A stretch of 64,000 nt of DNA, taken from assembly GCA_963773335.1 (NCBI GenBank), contig CAVZAT010000007.1:496001-560000 (forward strand). The letters are read 5' to 3'. The DNA comes from UBA4742 sp963773335 (GTDB lineage: Bacteria; Actinomycetota; Acidimicrobiia; Acidimicrobiales; Acidimicrobilacustridaceae). The notes beneath the pieces were generated by a model, which had not been told where the DNA came from, searched no databases, and worked only from the letters and a program-made list of their open reading frames with translations. This document shows, in pieces, positions 44,337-53,313 of this stretch. Numbering within the stretch: position 1 is the first letter of the stretch; the number at the start of each line of letters is the position of its first letter. The position numbers were made by a program, and so were the translations under genes.

Positions 44337-45150
44337 CCCGACCGTCGAAGACGGCCCTCAGCCGGTCGAGACGATCCTGCTGGCCACCAGCACCGACTCG
44401 CCCACCGCCGCCATGGTGCGGGCACTCGACCAGCTCAACCACGCCGAGCTCGGCGCGCACGCCTGCTGGTCGGTGGTCTCGCCGTTGCCTGCCGTCTTGC
44501 CCAGGTGCATCGCGTCACCGGAGACGTCGACCAACTCGTCGAGGGAACCGAGCCGCTGGCCATCGAACGGATCGTGAGCTCCGGCGTCGGCCGCCGGGAC
44601 GAGACCGGCAAGCTGTACGTCAATGGTGTGAAGGTGGACATCATCGACACCTACCCCCTGAGCGACGACGACCTCGAGGGCGTCGAGGGCCACCCGCGCC
44701 TTTTCGTGACCGGCCACCGCTATGCCCTCGACACGGCCAGGGCAGCTGTCATCATCGCCGCACTCTACCACCGACGGTCTGGCAGACGAATCGACGTTGG
44801 CCGGGTCCCCGACCGCTCGATGCCAGCTGGTCACCGCCGCCGGGCTGGTGGCCACCAAGTCTCATGCCCTCGCGGATCGGCGCGACTCTCGTCCCGAGAA
44901 GCAGGCGTCGGACACCTACGACCTGTTTCGCCTGGCCGGCGCTCACTTCGACGCAATCGTCACCGACCTGCGCGCCGCCCCCTTCGACCTCGCCGGGCTG
45001 GTTGCCGATGCGCTGGCCGAGCAGGTGACGGACAGCCCGGCACGCGCCGCCCGCCGGCTACGACAGCTCCCCGGCGCCGAACTTGCCGGCATCGACGCCG
45101 ACGCCATCGCCGACCGCTTCGAACCGCTCGTCGAGGCTTTGCGCCGCTAG
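44326..45150 (+). pseudogene. AbiEii-like nucleotidyltransferase toxin, broken by two frameshifts
   Basis: Reading across two single-base shifts (one missing near 44475-44485, one extra near 44765) gives about 274 residues: VETILLATSTDSPTAAMVRA, then LVGGLAVACRLAQVHRVTGD with VDQLVEG (the nucleotidyltransferase GG...D-x-D block), KVDIIDTYPLSDDDLEG, and ATKSHALADRRDSRPEKQASDTYDLFR-type sequence near the end, as in AbiEii/AbiGii toxins. The GTG start overlaps the antitoxin gene. As written the toxin cannot be made; either it is inactivated or the shifts are sequencing errors. Confidence 0.65.
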
Positions 45151-45369
45151 TCCGACAGGCAGCCGATCCGGTCGCTTGTCCGGACCGAGAGCTCATAGCC
45201 ATGCAGGCTCTGATCAGATCTCCTCGCTCGTCGGCTCATGCATGTGGTGCATAGACCAACCCACAGGTACGAGAGTGGCCGGCTGCTGCTCGCTGTCCTG
45301 CTGAACAGCAAACAGCAGCCCACGGATCGTCCGCTCGTGATCTGGGCGACGACCCGCTGGCGGCCCCGC

Positions 45370-45635
45370 CTACCAGCCGGCGATCTGCTCGATTGGACCG
45401 CTGTGCAGGCCACGTGAGCCCTCCGGGCGCCCAGCCGGCAGAACGTTCAGCTTTCGGAACTGGCCGAAGTCGAGCAGCCACGCCCCTTCATGGTTGTGCC
45501 ACACCCCGTCGCGGGTCGCACCATCGAGGTCGTGGAGCTGTCCGCGTGGTCCTTCGTTTCGGGGAGCCTCATGTAGGTGGTCGGACGCACCAGCCAGATG
45601 CTCGACTCGGTCGTGACCCGCACCTCGGACACCAC
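45370..45635 (-). CDS. Small conserved-looking protein next to the integrase (frameshifted)
   Basis: Allowing one missing base near 45558 gives about 88 residues: VRVTTESSIWLVRPTTYMRL, then GQLHDLDGATRDGVWHNHEG and AWLLDFGQFRKLNVLPAGRP ending IEQIAGW. The composition is natural and the Trp/Asp-rich pattern looks like a folded domain. Function unknown. It lies 28 nt downstream of the integrase stop. Confidence 0.5.
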
Positions 45636-45663
45636 CGTGAGGTCTTGTCGGCTGATTGAGCCG

Positions 45664-46855
45664 TCACCTGCGGCGATCGGGCTCATCCTGGTCGTGGTCC
45701 GGCACACTCCCGAAAATGGCCTCGCTGAACATCCGGGCCGCCTCGGCCTGCATGCCGGGGAGGACGTGTTGGTAGACGGTCATGGTGAAGGCCGGACTGC
45801 TGTGGCCGAGGCGCTCGCTGACCACCTTCACCGGCACGCCGGCCTTCAGCATGATGCTGGCGTGGGTGTGGCGCAGGTCGTGCAGCCGGATCCTGGGCAG
45901 GGTCGAGGCGGCCACGTGGCGCTCGAACACCTGGCTGAAGTAGTCGGGGTGGACCGGCTCGCCATCGGGCTTGGCGAACACGAAGCCGTCGTCGCCGGCC
46001 ACCAGCCCGCACGAGCTGCTGCTCCTCGAGCTGGCGCTGCCGCCAGGCTCGCAGCACCGCGACCGTGTGCGGGTCGAGGTCGATCATCCGCCGTCCGGTG
46101 TCGGTCTTCACGTCCCCGAGGCGCTTTTCGTAGGCGACGTTGACCACGGCCTGGTGGACCGACAGCCGGGCCGCCTCGAAGTCGACGTCGCGCCACAGCA
46201 GGCCGATCACCTCCCCCCGCCGCATCCCGGTGTGCGCGGCCAGGTGGAACGCCGGAGCCAATCGGTGACTCGAGATCTCCTCGAGGAACTGTCGGAGCTG
46301 GGCCGCGTCCCAGGTGCGCATGGTCGCCGAGCGGTGTCGGACCCGAGGGGCATCGGCCATGTCGGCCACATTCCGCAGCACCAGGCCCTTCCGGCAGGCG
46401 TCGGCCAGCGCCTTGTGCAGGGTGGCATGGACGTTGCGCACCGTCTTGGGGGAGAGTCCGCCACCTCCGCCGTTGCGCTTGCCCTTGCTCAGCAGCACCA
46501 CGTACAGGCCGTCGAGGTCGTCGGGCGTGAGGCGCTGCAGTGGGATCCGTCCGATGTAGGGCAGGACGTGCAGGTTGATGTAGCGCCGGTAATGGTCGAA
46601 GGCGCTGTAGCTGAGCTGGCTGCGCCGCGTCGGCAGCCACCGCTCCACCAGGTAGTCCCCCAGGGTGATCCGCTCGGGCGCCCGGTAGTCGCCGTCGTGG
46701 ATGCGCTTCACGAGCTCAGCCAGCACCCGCTCGGCGTCGCGGCGGGTCCGCCCGCCCGGATGCCAGCGATGCCGTTGTTTGCCCGTTCCTCGGTCCGTGC
46801 CCTCGTACACGACCGCGTAGTAGCGGTCGCCCTTCTTGGCCACGTGTCCTCTCAC
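45664..46855 (-). CDS. Tyrosine-type integrase (frameshifted)
   Basis: The integrase is about 396 residues. An N-terminal arm-binding domain (GDRYYAVVYEGTDRGTGKQR) and a core-binding domain (LGDYLVERWLPTRRSQLSYS) precede the catalytic domain. Catalytic Arg lies in TGMRRGEVIGLLW, the beta-hairpin Lys in VKTDTGRRM, HxxR in LHDLRHTHASIML, the last His in LGHSS and the nucleophilic Tyr in VYQHVLPGM. One extra base near 46010, after QQLVRAG, separates the last four motifs from the first. GTG 46855 follows GGAGG. It likely catalysed insertion into tRNA-fMet (att A and B). Confidence 0.88.
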
Positions 46856-47160
46856 GAATCCTCCTCGCCGTTCCGCTGATCGCCTGTTCCACTCATGCCC
46901 CGCCGCCAGGGCGGCCGCCATCTGGAGGAAGACTGAGTTCCACCGCGGGCCGAGTCCTCGACGGCCGCCGTCATCGCCGGACCGCCATGGTGCCAGCTGG
47001 TGGGGACCGATCCAACCCGGGCCGACGAACCCGTCTGGACGGACCTCGCGAGGTGACAGCGCGACGTGCGGCCTCCCGCGGGGTGGGTGTGTAGGCAGCG
47101 GCGCGCTCCCGACGCGTCCACGCCAGCCGACGAGTCCAGGAACCTGCCGGGTCCGCCACC
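46856..47160. other. Gene-free interval upstream of the integrase
   Basis: About 305 nt without a supported gene. It contains only shadow frames and presumably the integrase promoter region. Confidence 0.4.
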
Positions 47161-47418
47161 GAGCTGCTGACGGGCTTCCTGACCATCGAGGAGGGGGCCC
47201 AGATCCTGCGCATCGGGCGCCCCGCCGCCTATGGCCTGGCCCGGCAATGGCAGGCGACCGAGGGCCGTGAAGGCCTGTCGGTGGTCGCGTTCGGGCGACT
47301 GCTGCGGGTCCCGCAAACTGCGCTCGAGGCCCTGGCCGGCAGTCCGCTGTCCCGGTCCACCCTGGCTCGGTCGAGGTCGGCCGTCTGTCGCCGCCGCCGG
47401 ACCGCGAGGCTCCAATAG
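47161..47418 (+). pseudogene. Start-less excisionase-like HTH remnant
   Basis: A frame of about 85 codons reads FLTIEEGAQILRIGRPAAYG, then LARQWQATEGREGLSVVAFG and RLLRVPQTALEALAG, a good MerR/Xis-type helix-turn-helix domain. After the preceding in-frame stop at 47092-47094 there is no ATG, GTG or TTG before the domain. It is either 5'-truncated or uses a rare start. A second, better excisionase lies at 47566-47782 on the other strand. Confidence 0.5.
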
Positions 47419-47533
47419 TGGCACCCCGGCCCCTGCGTCAGGACTCACCGGACGCTCGCATCTGTCGCTTCCGGAACGCGACGATGGAGCCACGTCGACC
47501 CCCCTGCGAGGGCAATCAAGTTCGGCACAGACT

Positions 47534-47560
47534 TGCCGGTTCCGCTTAGCGGAACCGGCA
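47534..47560. terminator. Perfect hairpin downstream of the excisionase gene
   Basis: TGCCGGTTCCGC, TTA loop, GCGGAACCGGCA: a 12-bp perfect stem, 6 nt past the excisionase stop. Confidence 0.65.
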
Positions 47561-47565
47561 GACCT

Positions 47566-47782
47566 CAGCACGGGCGCCAGGGCTCTGTCTTGTCGATGGC
47601 TGGATCAGCTGCCGTCTTGTCCAAGTCGAGCATCGCGTCGAACGCTCGACGGGGCACCACGACGCGCGGCCGAGCGTGAGCGACGGGATCTCACCTCGAC
47701 GCACGCACTCGTAGGCGCTGGTACGTGAGATCCCGAGCAACTCGGCGACCTCGACGACCGTGTACGTGACCTTCTGGGGCAT
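47566..47782 (-). CDS. Excisionase (Xis-like HTH protein, frameshifted)
   Basis: The product is about 71 residues. ATG 47782 has AGGAGG 5 nt upstream. It reads KVTYTVVEVAELLGISRTSA, then YECVRRGEIPSLTLGR, and after one extra base near 47655 continues RVVVPRRAFDAMLDLDKTAA. This is the helix-turn-helix excisionase family that steers integrase directionality. It lies about 0.7 kb upstream of the integrase on the same strand. Confidence 0.72.
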
Positions 47783-47890
47783 TGGTTCCTCCTGATGTCG
47801 CGAGCCTCCCGGACGAAATGCCCAAGAGGTGGGGGTGCTGTCGGGGATAAGCGCACGCGACGGACCCGAACGCGACGAACGGACACTCGA

Positions 47891-48090
47891 GCTGCGGATC
47901 GGTGCAGCCGGTCCCAGCTTCGGTGCAGGGCGCGACGACCGATCGTGCAGACAACTGCTAAGGGTCGAGCAGCGCACCCAGGGCGGCCGCGGCTGCGGAT
48001 CGGTGCAGCCGGTCCCAGCTTCGGTGCGGGGCGCGACGACCGATCGTGCAGACAACTGCTAAGGGTCGAGCAGCGCGCAGGGCGGCCGCG
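47891..48090. repeat. 101-bp tandem duplication (two copies)
   Basis: The unit starting gctgcggatcggtgcagccg occurs at 47891 and again at 47992 with only a few differences. It lies between the excisionase gene and a decayed integrase remnant. No coding function is seen. Confidence 0.8.
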
Positions 48091-48302
48091 GCCCTCTCGC
48101 TGTAGACCGGGCACGATGTGGCCGTGGACGTCGAGGGTGATGGCATTCGATGAGTGGCCGAGCCGGTCTGACATGACCTTCGGGTGCATGCCGGTCGCAA
48201 CGGCCGGGGTGGCGGGATCTCATGCGGCTTTGAAGCCCGATAGGTGTTCCCGCACAAGGCTGTTTGCCTCCAAGCCTTCGGGAACTTCTCGGGGTTCATT
48301 CA
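48088..48302 (-). pseudogene. Decayed second tyrosine integrase, C-terminal remnant
   Basis: MHPKVMSDRLGHSSNAITLD followed by VHGHIVPGLQREG is clearly the last motif block of a tyrosine integrase, but the nucleophilic Tyr is His (VHGH for the usual TYSH). Upstream, only a poor NPEKFPKAWRQ-like stretch remains in another frame. It is a relic of an earlier element. Confidence 0.6.
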
Positions 48303-48500
48303 AGAAGGATGGGGGCGGCGTCGGGGAACGAACCGAGCAGCCGCTCGGCCCCGGAGCGGCCGACCACAACACACGCTTCCCGGCGGCGCGACAGCATCGC
48401 GTACATACGTCCTGCCTCAAGGTGAAAGGCGCTCGCGTTCGCGGCCACCGGCCAACGGGTGCCACACGAACACGACGAGGTAATCGCGCCCCGGGACATT
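48296..48500 (-). pseudogene. Helicase C-terminal fragment
   Basis: AGRMYAMLSRRREACVVVGR followed by SGAERLLGSFPDA resembles motif VI at the end of superfamily I helicases (AxSRxRxxCxVVG). Upstream residues fit only in shifted frames. A remnant from former cargo. Confidence 0.4.
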
Positions 48501-48712
48501 GTTTGCCGTTGACACGACCAGCGAGTGTGGGTCAACGCCGATCTGGCTCGGCGCGTACGACAGCGCTCACCGTCGCTTAGATACGGCCTTGCGGTATTCA
48601 CAGTTCCGAAACAACATTGAATAAGCAGGCGGTTGTTCAAGGTTCTGTTCGAGCGCAGCGAACCCGGTTCGCTCAACGAGCAGGGGCGGCCTAACGGGGT
48701 CGCCTCAATCCG

Positions 48713-48721
48713 TTGTCCACA
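48713..48721 (+). promoter_or_regulatory. DnaA-box-like site TTGTCCACA
   Basis: Differs from the consensus TTATCCACA by one base. It lies 56 nt before a perfect box at 48769, in a stretch with lower GC content than its surroundings. Confidence 0.4.
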
Positions 48722-48730
48722 GCCCGATCT

Positions 48731-48750
48731 TCTAACGGATTCTCTAACGG
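48731..48750 (+). promoter_or_regulatory. Candidate integrase arm-type sites, right end
   Basis: TCTAACGG occurs at 48731 and 48743, 12 nt apart as at the left end (41556, 41568). The pair lies about 120 nt inside att copy B. Confidence 0.55.
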
Positions 48751-48768
48751 ACAGCCCGAAATTCGGTG

Positions 48769-48777
48769 TTATCCACA
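48769..48777 (+). promoter_or_regulatory. Perfect DnaA box TTATCCACA
   Basis: Exact DnaA consensus near the right end of segment 1. With the site at 48713 it could mark an origin relic of the element. No replication gene is seen. Confidence 0.45.
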
Positions 48778-48867
48778 GGACAGGCCAGCACAGGCCGGCA
48801 CGCGAAAGCCCAGCTCAGCGGCACTGACCAACACTCTCCGTCACCAGCCAACATCACCGAGTAGCGC

Positions 48868-48912
48868 CTCATAACCCGAAGGTCGCAGGTTCAAATCCTG
48901 CCCCCGCCACCA
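48868..48912 (+). repeat. att copy B (tRNA-fMet 3' end)
   Basis: This 45-nt copy of the tRNA-fMet 3' end, including CCA, has 2 differences, one on each side of the T-stem, so pairing is kept. No 5' tRNA half precedes it. It is the right end of segment 1 (41496-48867). Confidence 0.88.
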
Positions 48913-49094
48913 ACGAAGTCGCAGGTCAGGCAGTGCACCATCTCCGACAGGAGGATCCGCCAGCTCGGCGTGCGCGGCGGGGCGGGCAGCCGGTTGGGGC
49001 CGAAGGTGGCCAGCCGGGTCGCGGCTTGCTCGGTCGTCAGGCCGCCCCTGGCGACGGACAGGTCAGCGGCCAACGCGCGGCTTCCCGTGACCGG
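48913..49094 (-). pseudogene. Cation-transporting P-type ATPase, N-terminal fragment cut at att B
   Basis: ALAADLSVARGGLTTEQAAT followed by RLATFGPNRLPAPPRTPSWR and ILLSEMVH is the N-terminal cytoplasmic domain of P-type (PMA/Ca-type) ATPases. The reading runs straight into the att B repeat and loses homology there, so the rest of the gene was removed by a recombination event at this site. Confidence 0.6.
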
Positions 49095-49360
49095 TCCGGG
49101 TGCGGCCGGACCCGCCCATCGTGATCGAAGCCACCGCGGCGCAGACCGCGCGGCGACGGCGACGCCCGACCACGATCACCGAGATGAGCTCCGCGATGCC
49201 CACGATCGGTTTCCTCGGTCCCGTGGGGCGGCCAGCGGGCCAGCGCTGAGAAGATCAAGGTACCGGTCGGCGCCGGGACCCGACTGCCAGGTCCTCAACG
49301 ACCGCGACCAACCCCTCTGCGGTGGTCCTCCCGCTGCGAGTAGATCGGGCCTGCTGCTTG

Positions 49361-50990
49361 TCAGGGCTCGACGATGCCCTGCTGGAACGCGAAGGCGGTC
49401 GCCGCGGCCCGCGACGACACGTCGATCTTGGTGAAGATGTTCGACAGGTGGCGGGAGACGGTCTTGGCCGAGAGGTAGAGGGCGTCGGCGATCTCGCTGT
49501 TGGTCATACCCGAGGCGACGAGCGCGAGCACCTCGGCCTCGCGCTCGGTGAGACCCGCCGGCAGCGACGGTGGCGGCGCATCGCCGAGCGCCCGCTTCGC
49601 GTCGACCTCGGCACCGAGGGTCTCGAAGAGGGCTGCGGCCCGGACGAACGACTCGGTCGCCGCCGCCTCGTCCCCGGCTTCTCGTTGCGCGGCACCGACG
49701 AGGGTCCGGGTGGTCGCGACCTCGTAGGGCACGTCGAGCTCCTCCCAGAGACGCAGCGCCTCGGTCAGGGTGGCCATCGCCTGCGGGTCTTCGGTCGCGA
49801 GCTGGACGCGGCCCGTGCTCGAACGGGCAGTCGCTCGCAGGAGCGCGGAACCGTAGGTCGCGGCGATCGCCTCGAGCTCCTCGGCCGCCTCGCTCGCCGC
49901 ATCGGTGTCGCCGGACGCGAGCGCGATGTGCACGAACATCGGGAGCACCTTGGCCCGCGACAGCGGGGTCGGTCCACACCCGACCATGCACCGGTCGATC
50001 ACGTCCCGGGCCTCGTTCACCCTTCCCCGGGCGAGGCAGAGCAGCGCGAACCCGCCGCACACGGATCCGCTCAGCTCCCGGGCCTTGGCGAACGCAACCT
50101 CGGCCTCGTCGAGCTGTCCCAACCGGCGGCGGATGTCACCGATCTCCATGTACGCCGCGGCGGCGTTCGGAAGGTGGCTGCCGAGGAGCTCCTCGCCCGC
50201 CCGGGTGGCGGCGACCTCGGCGTCCCCGAGTGAACCCCGTTGCTTGAGCACAACCGCGTAGTGCACGCGGCAGATCCCGGGGAAGATGGCGAACGGGTGC
50301 TGTCCGGACCAGCGGGCGGTCGCGTCCGTCCATTCGGTGGCACGACGGAGATCCCCCAGGTCCTCGCACGCGCTGATGAGGCTGCAGTACACCTTCCCCG
50401 TCGAGTACGGCCCGAGCCGGCCCTCCACCGCCAGGAGCATGGCCTCGTCCATGTTCGCCGAGCCCCTCCTCGGGATCGCCGCGATCGATGAGGACCCGGC
50501 CCAGCGTCTGCAGCGCCTCGGCTTCGAGGTCGGCCGAGCGGAGGCACCGGCCGATCTCGATGACGCATCGCGCCTTGTCGCACGCCGACTCGAGGTCGCC
50601 CCGGCCGTGCGCGAGCTCTGCCTCGCGGAGCAGGAGCGCCCCGTGCTCGAGGCACTCGGGGTCGTCGCCGAGGGTGTTTCGGGCACGGCGCAGCCAAGCT
50701 CCTGCGATGGCGGACCGGCTCCGGAAGAGGTGGTGCTCGTAGAGCCACACCGCGCACTGCCCCGCCCGCCGCGGCTCTCCGGCCTCCTCGTAGAGCAGGT
50801 AGGCGGCTTCGCGCGCCTCGATGCAATCGTCGAGGCGTCCGAGCCACCACGCGGCGTCGGCGAGCAGGTCGAGCCGCTCGGCCTCAGCTCGACGATCGGA
50901 CCCGTCGGTGATCTGCGCGAGGTCGAACGCCGCCTGCCAGTCGAGCCGACCGATCGCGTCGCGAACCGCGGCCAGGTCCTCTGCGGTCAT
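49361..50990 (-). CDS. LuxR-family regulator with TPR-like repeats (frameshifted)
   Basis: The product is about 542 residues. ATG 50990 (MTAEDLAAVRDAIGRLDWQA) starts a long series of TPR-like helical pairs (for example WWLGRLDDCIEAREAAYLLY and GEELLGSHLPNAAAAYMEIG), and the end is a LuxR/GerE helix-turn-helix: LTEREAEVLALVASGMTNSE, then IADALYLSAKTVSRHLSNIF. One extra base near 50465 (GAGGAGGGG) splits the frame. No ATPase domain is present, unlike LAL regulators. It is divergent from the TIGR03086-type gene, which it may control. Confidence 0.82.
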
Positions 50991-51182
50991 CGGGTCTCGC
51001 CCGCGAGTCCGTCGCGCACGACTCGCACGGTACCGCGGCGCCCCCGGGCCGTGAGTCGGGTACGGCGTCGCCATCCGGGTGGCCAGGGCGTCGCGGGCGG
51101 CGGGGACCCGGCTCGCAGGTCGATGGGGTGGACACCCCACGCGTGCAGCCACGGGCCGGAACGAAGATGGGGTGTGCGTTCG

Positions 51183-51887
51183 ATGACCGACGGTGGGGCG
51201 ACGACGGAAGATGTCGCCATGGCTCGGCACGACCGTCCCGACGACGTCGCCTCGCTGATCACGGCCGGCCTCGACCACGAGGCGGCTGTGCAGGGCGCCG
51301 CCCGACCAACCCGACCCGGTGGAGGAACCTTGGGACCGCTCGCGCAACTCGAACTGCTGATGCCCGTCCTCGGCGGGCTGGTGGGCACCCTCGACGCCGA
51401 GGACCTCGACGAGCAGACGCCTTGCGCCGACTTCACCGTCGAAGGGGTGCTCGTGCACATGGTCGGCGGCGCCGCCGCCTTCGCGGCCACCTACCGGGGC
51501 GACACCCCCCACGAGTTCGACACCGCCGACATCCTCGCCCAGTGGGGACGAGCGATGACCGAGCTGGCCGAGGCCATCATGGCACCGGGCGCGCTCGACA
51601 CGACGATCGCGGCACCCTTCGGCGAGGTACCCGGCGACGAGTTCGCCCGGTTCGTGGCCCTCGACGGTCTCGTCCACGGCTGGGACATCGCCCAGGCGAC
51701 CGGCAAGCCCTACAACCCCTCTCCCGAACTGGTCGAGGCGGTGGACGCCTTTGCCCGCCAGACCCTCGACCGGATCCGCGACGGCGAAACGTTCGCGGCC
51801 GCCGCCGAGGCACCCGAAGGTGCCGACGACATGGGCCGCCTGGCGGCCTACACGGGCCGGTCAGTCCGATCGGCCGTCACGAGCTGA
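51183..51887 (+). CDS. TIGR03086-family (DinB/mycothiol-maleylpyruvate isomerase-like) protein
   Basis: The 234-residue four-helix-bundle protein has an MDMPI_N-type metal site: CADFTVEGVLVHMVGGAAAF with one His, and VALDGLVHGWDIAQATGKPY with another. It ends with the family's C-terminal block. These proteins are metal-dependent and often thiol-linked; the substrate is unknown. ATG 51183 is chosen; a GTG 9 nt upstream is possible. The methyltransferase gene follows after 18 nt. Confidence 0.85.
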   Translation: MTDGGATTEDVAMARHDRPDDVASLITAGLDHEAAVQGAARPTRPGGGTLGPLAQLELLMPVLGGLVGTLDAEDLDEQTPCADFTVEGVLVHMVGGAAAFAATYRGDTPHEFDTADILAQWGRAMTELAEAIMAPGALDTTIAAPFGEVPGDEFARFVALDGLVHGWDIAQATGKPYNPSPELVEAVDAFARQTLDRIRDGETFAAAAEAPEGADDMGRLAAYTGRSVRSAVTS

Positions 51888-51905
51888 TTGGAAGGAGCAC
51901 TGCTC

Positions 51906-52935
51906 ATGGCCACCACCACCACCCCGACCCTCCCTGACCAAGCCGCGAAGCTGCTCGGGCCGCTGAGCGGCACGGCGACCGTCTGGGGGCTCGAGCTCGC
52001 CGTCCGGCTCGGCATCGTCGAGCACCTGGCCGAGCACCCCGAAGGGGTCTCCGCGGCCGAGGTATCCGCCGACCTCGGCCTCGATCCCGAGTACACCCAT
52101 GTCATCCTGCGCTCCGCCTACGCCGCGGAGGTCCTCGATCGCGACGGCGACCGGTACCGACTCGCCGACCACATGGCCACGCTCCTCCTCGACGAGGACC
52201 ACCCCGCCTTCCTCGGCGGGGCCCTGCAGGTGTTCGTCGCCCTGCGCGAGTCGTTCCTCGATCTCCGGGAGTTCGCCCGGACCGGCGAGCGGGAGTGGTG
52301 GAGCGACTTCGACCACGAGTGGATCAACGCCGTCGGCACACATTGCCAGGCCTACTACCGGCGCCTCATCGGTGGCGTGATGCCTCAGCTGCCCGACGTG
52401 CAGGCGCGGCTCGAGTCGGGAGCGCGGTTCCTGGACCTGGCGTGCGGAACGTGCCGCGGGCCGGCCAAGGTCGTCGGCGCCTACCCGAAGACGGTGGTCA
52501 CCGCCGTCGACGCCGACGCGTACAGCCTCGAGGTCGCCGAGCGCGAGATGAAGGAGCGGGGTATCCGGGACCGGTTCACGTTCGTCGAGTCCTATCTCGA
52601 GACGCTCGACCTCGACGGCGGCCACGACGTCGCCCACATCAACGTGTCGCTCCACGAGGCCCGTGACATCGAGGCGGCCGTCGCCGAGCGCGCATCGTGC
52701 CCTCGATCCGGGCGGCACCTTCCTCATCTCGGAGTTCCCCTTCCCCGAGCACGAGGACGACTGCCGGACCGTCCCAGGGCGGATCATGTGCGGCGTCCAG
52801 TTCTTCGAGGCGCACATCGGCTGCCAGCTCCTGCCCGCAGCCCGCTTCGTCGACTACCTGGAGGGTGCGGGTTTCCGCGACGTCGGGGTCATGGACGTGA
52901 ACCCCATGCACGTGGTCATCCACGGCACGAAGTAG
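51906..52935 (+). CDS. Class I SAM-dependent methyltransferase (frameshifted)
   Basis: The product is about 342 residues. An N-terminal winged-helix dimerisation region (WGLELAVRLGIVEHLAEHPE) precedes the Rossmann domain with SAM motif I FLDLACGTCRGPAKVVG and acidic strand TAVDADAY. One extra base near 52690 shifts the end; the correct continuation is ALDPGGTFLISEFPFPEHED to VVIHGTK. It matches small-molecule O-methyltransferase-type or Rv2258c-like enzymes. ATG 51906 follows GGAAGGAG. Confidence 0.85.
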
Positions 52936-53147
52936 CCCCGGCAACGCCGCGTCTGACCGGCGCGACCTGGATGGCGCGAGCCGATCCGATCATGGCGCGG
53001 CACAGCCGCCCGCGAGCGCGACACCGGCTCGTCGCTGACGCTCGCCGAAGGACTCGCCACCGAGAGGGTCCCGTCGGTCAGGTGGTGGTGACCCGGTGGA
53101 GCGACTAGACGACCCCAGCACTCGTCCGCCGAACCCGGGCAGCTAAC

Positions 53148-53187
53148 AACCCGAAGGTCGCAGGTTCAAATGCTGCCCCCGCCAACA
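53148..53187 (+). repeat. att copy C (degenerate tRNA-fMet 3' end)
   Basis: Forty nucleotides match att B with 2 substitutions (AAATGCTG for AAATCCTG, and CCAACA at the end). The anticodon-loop part upstream is already diverged. It divides segments 2 and 3. Confidence 0.75.
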
Positions 53188-53198
53188 ACCTGTGAGTG

Positions 53199-53226
53199 AA
53201 GGCCCAGGTCCATGGGCCTGGGCCTT
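53199..53226. terminator. Perfect hairpin after att copy C
   Basis: AAGGCCCAGG, an 8-nt loop, CCTGGGCCTT. Hairpins rich in GGCCC also follow att A and att D, so this may be a relic of the tRNA terminator. Confidence 0.6.
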
Positions 53227-53313
53227 CATCGCTTTGGGGGTGTCCGAGCAGTGCTCGTCCGAGATTCGGCACCGGCGGTTCAATTTCCGGTGTCCATCGC
53301 CGATCTGTAGTGG

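Noticed and set aside
45151..45369. CTGCTG/CAGCAG-containing inverted repeat between the AbiEii-like remnant and the small protein
   Set aside because: The arms are short and imperfect and no terminator or transposon features accompany them.
46836..47270. 144-codon plus-strand frame upstream of the integrase
   Set aside because: Composition is Pro/Arg/Gly-rich with no domain character and it overlaps both the integrase start and the Xis-like remnant in a different frame.
47891..48090. Possible CRISPR-like repeats
   Set aside because: Only two 101-bp units with no spacers. It is a tandem duplication, not an array, and no cas genes are present.
49100..49360. Open frames between the ATPase fragment and the LuxR gene
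   Set aside because: Arg/Ala-rich shadow frames only; about 260 nt with nothing supportable.
52940..53140. Small open frames between the methyltransferase and att C
   Set aside because: None has a ribosome site or recognisable sequence; treated as non-coding.
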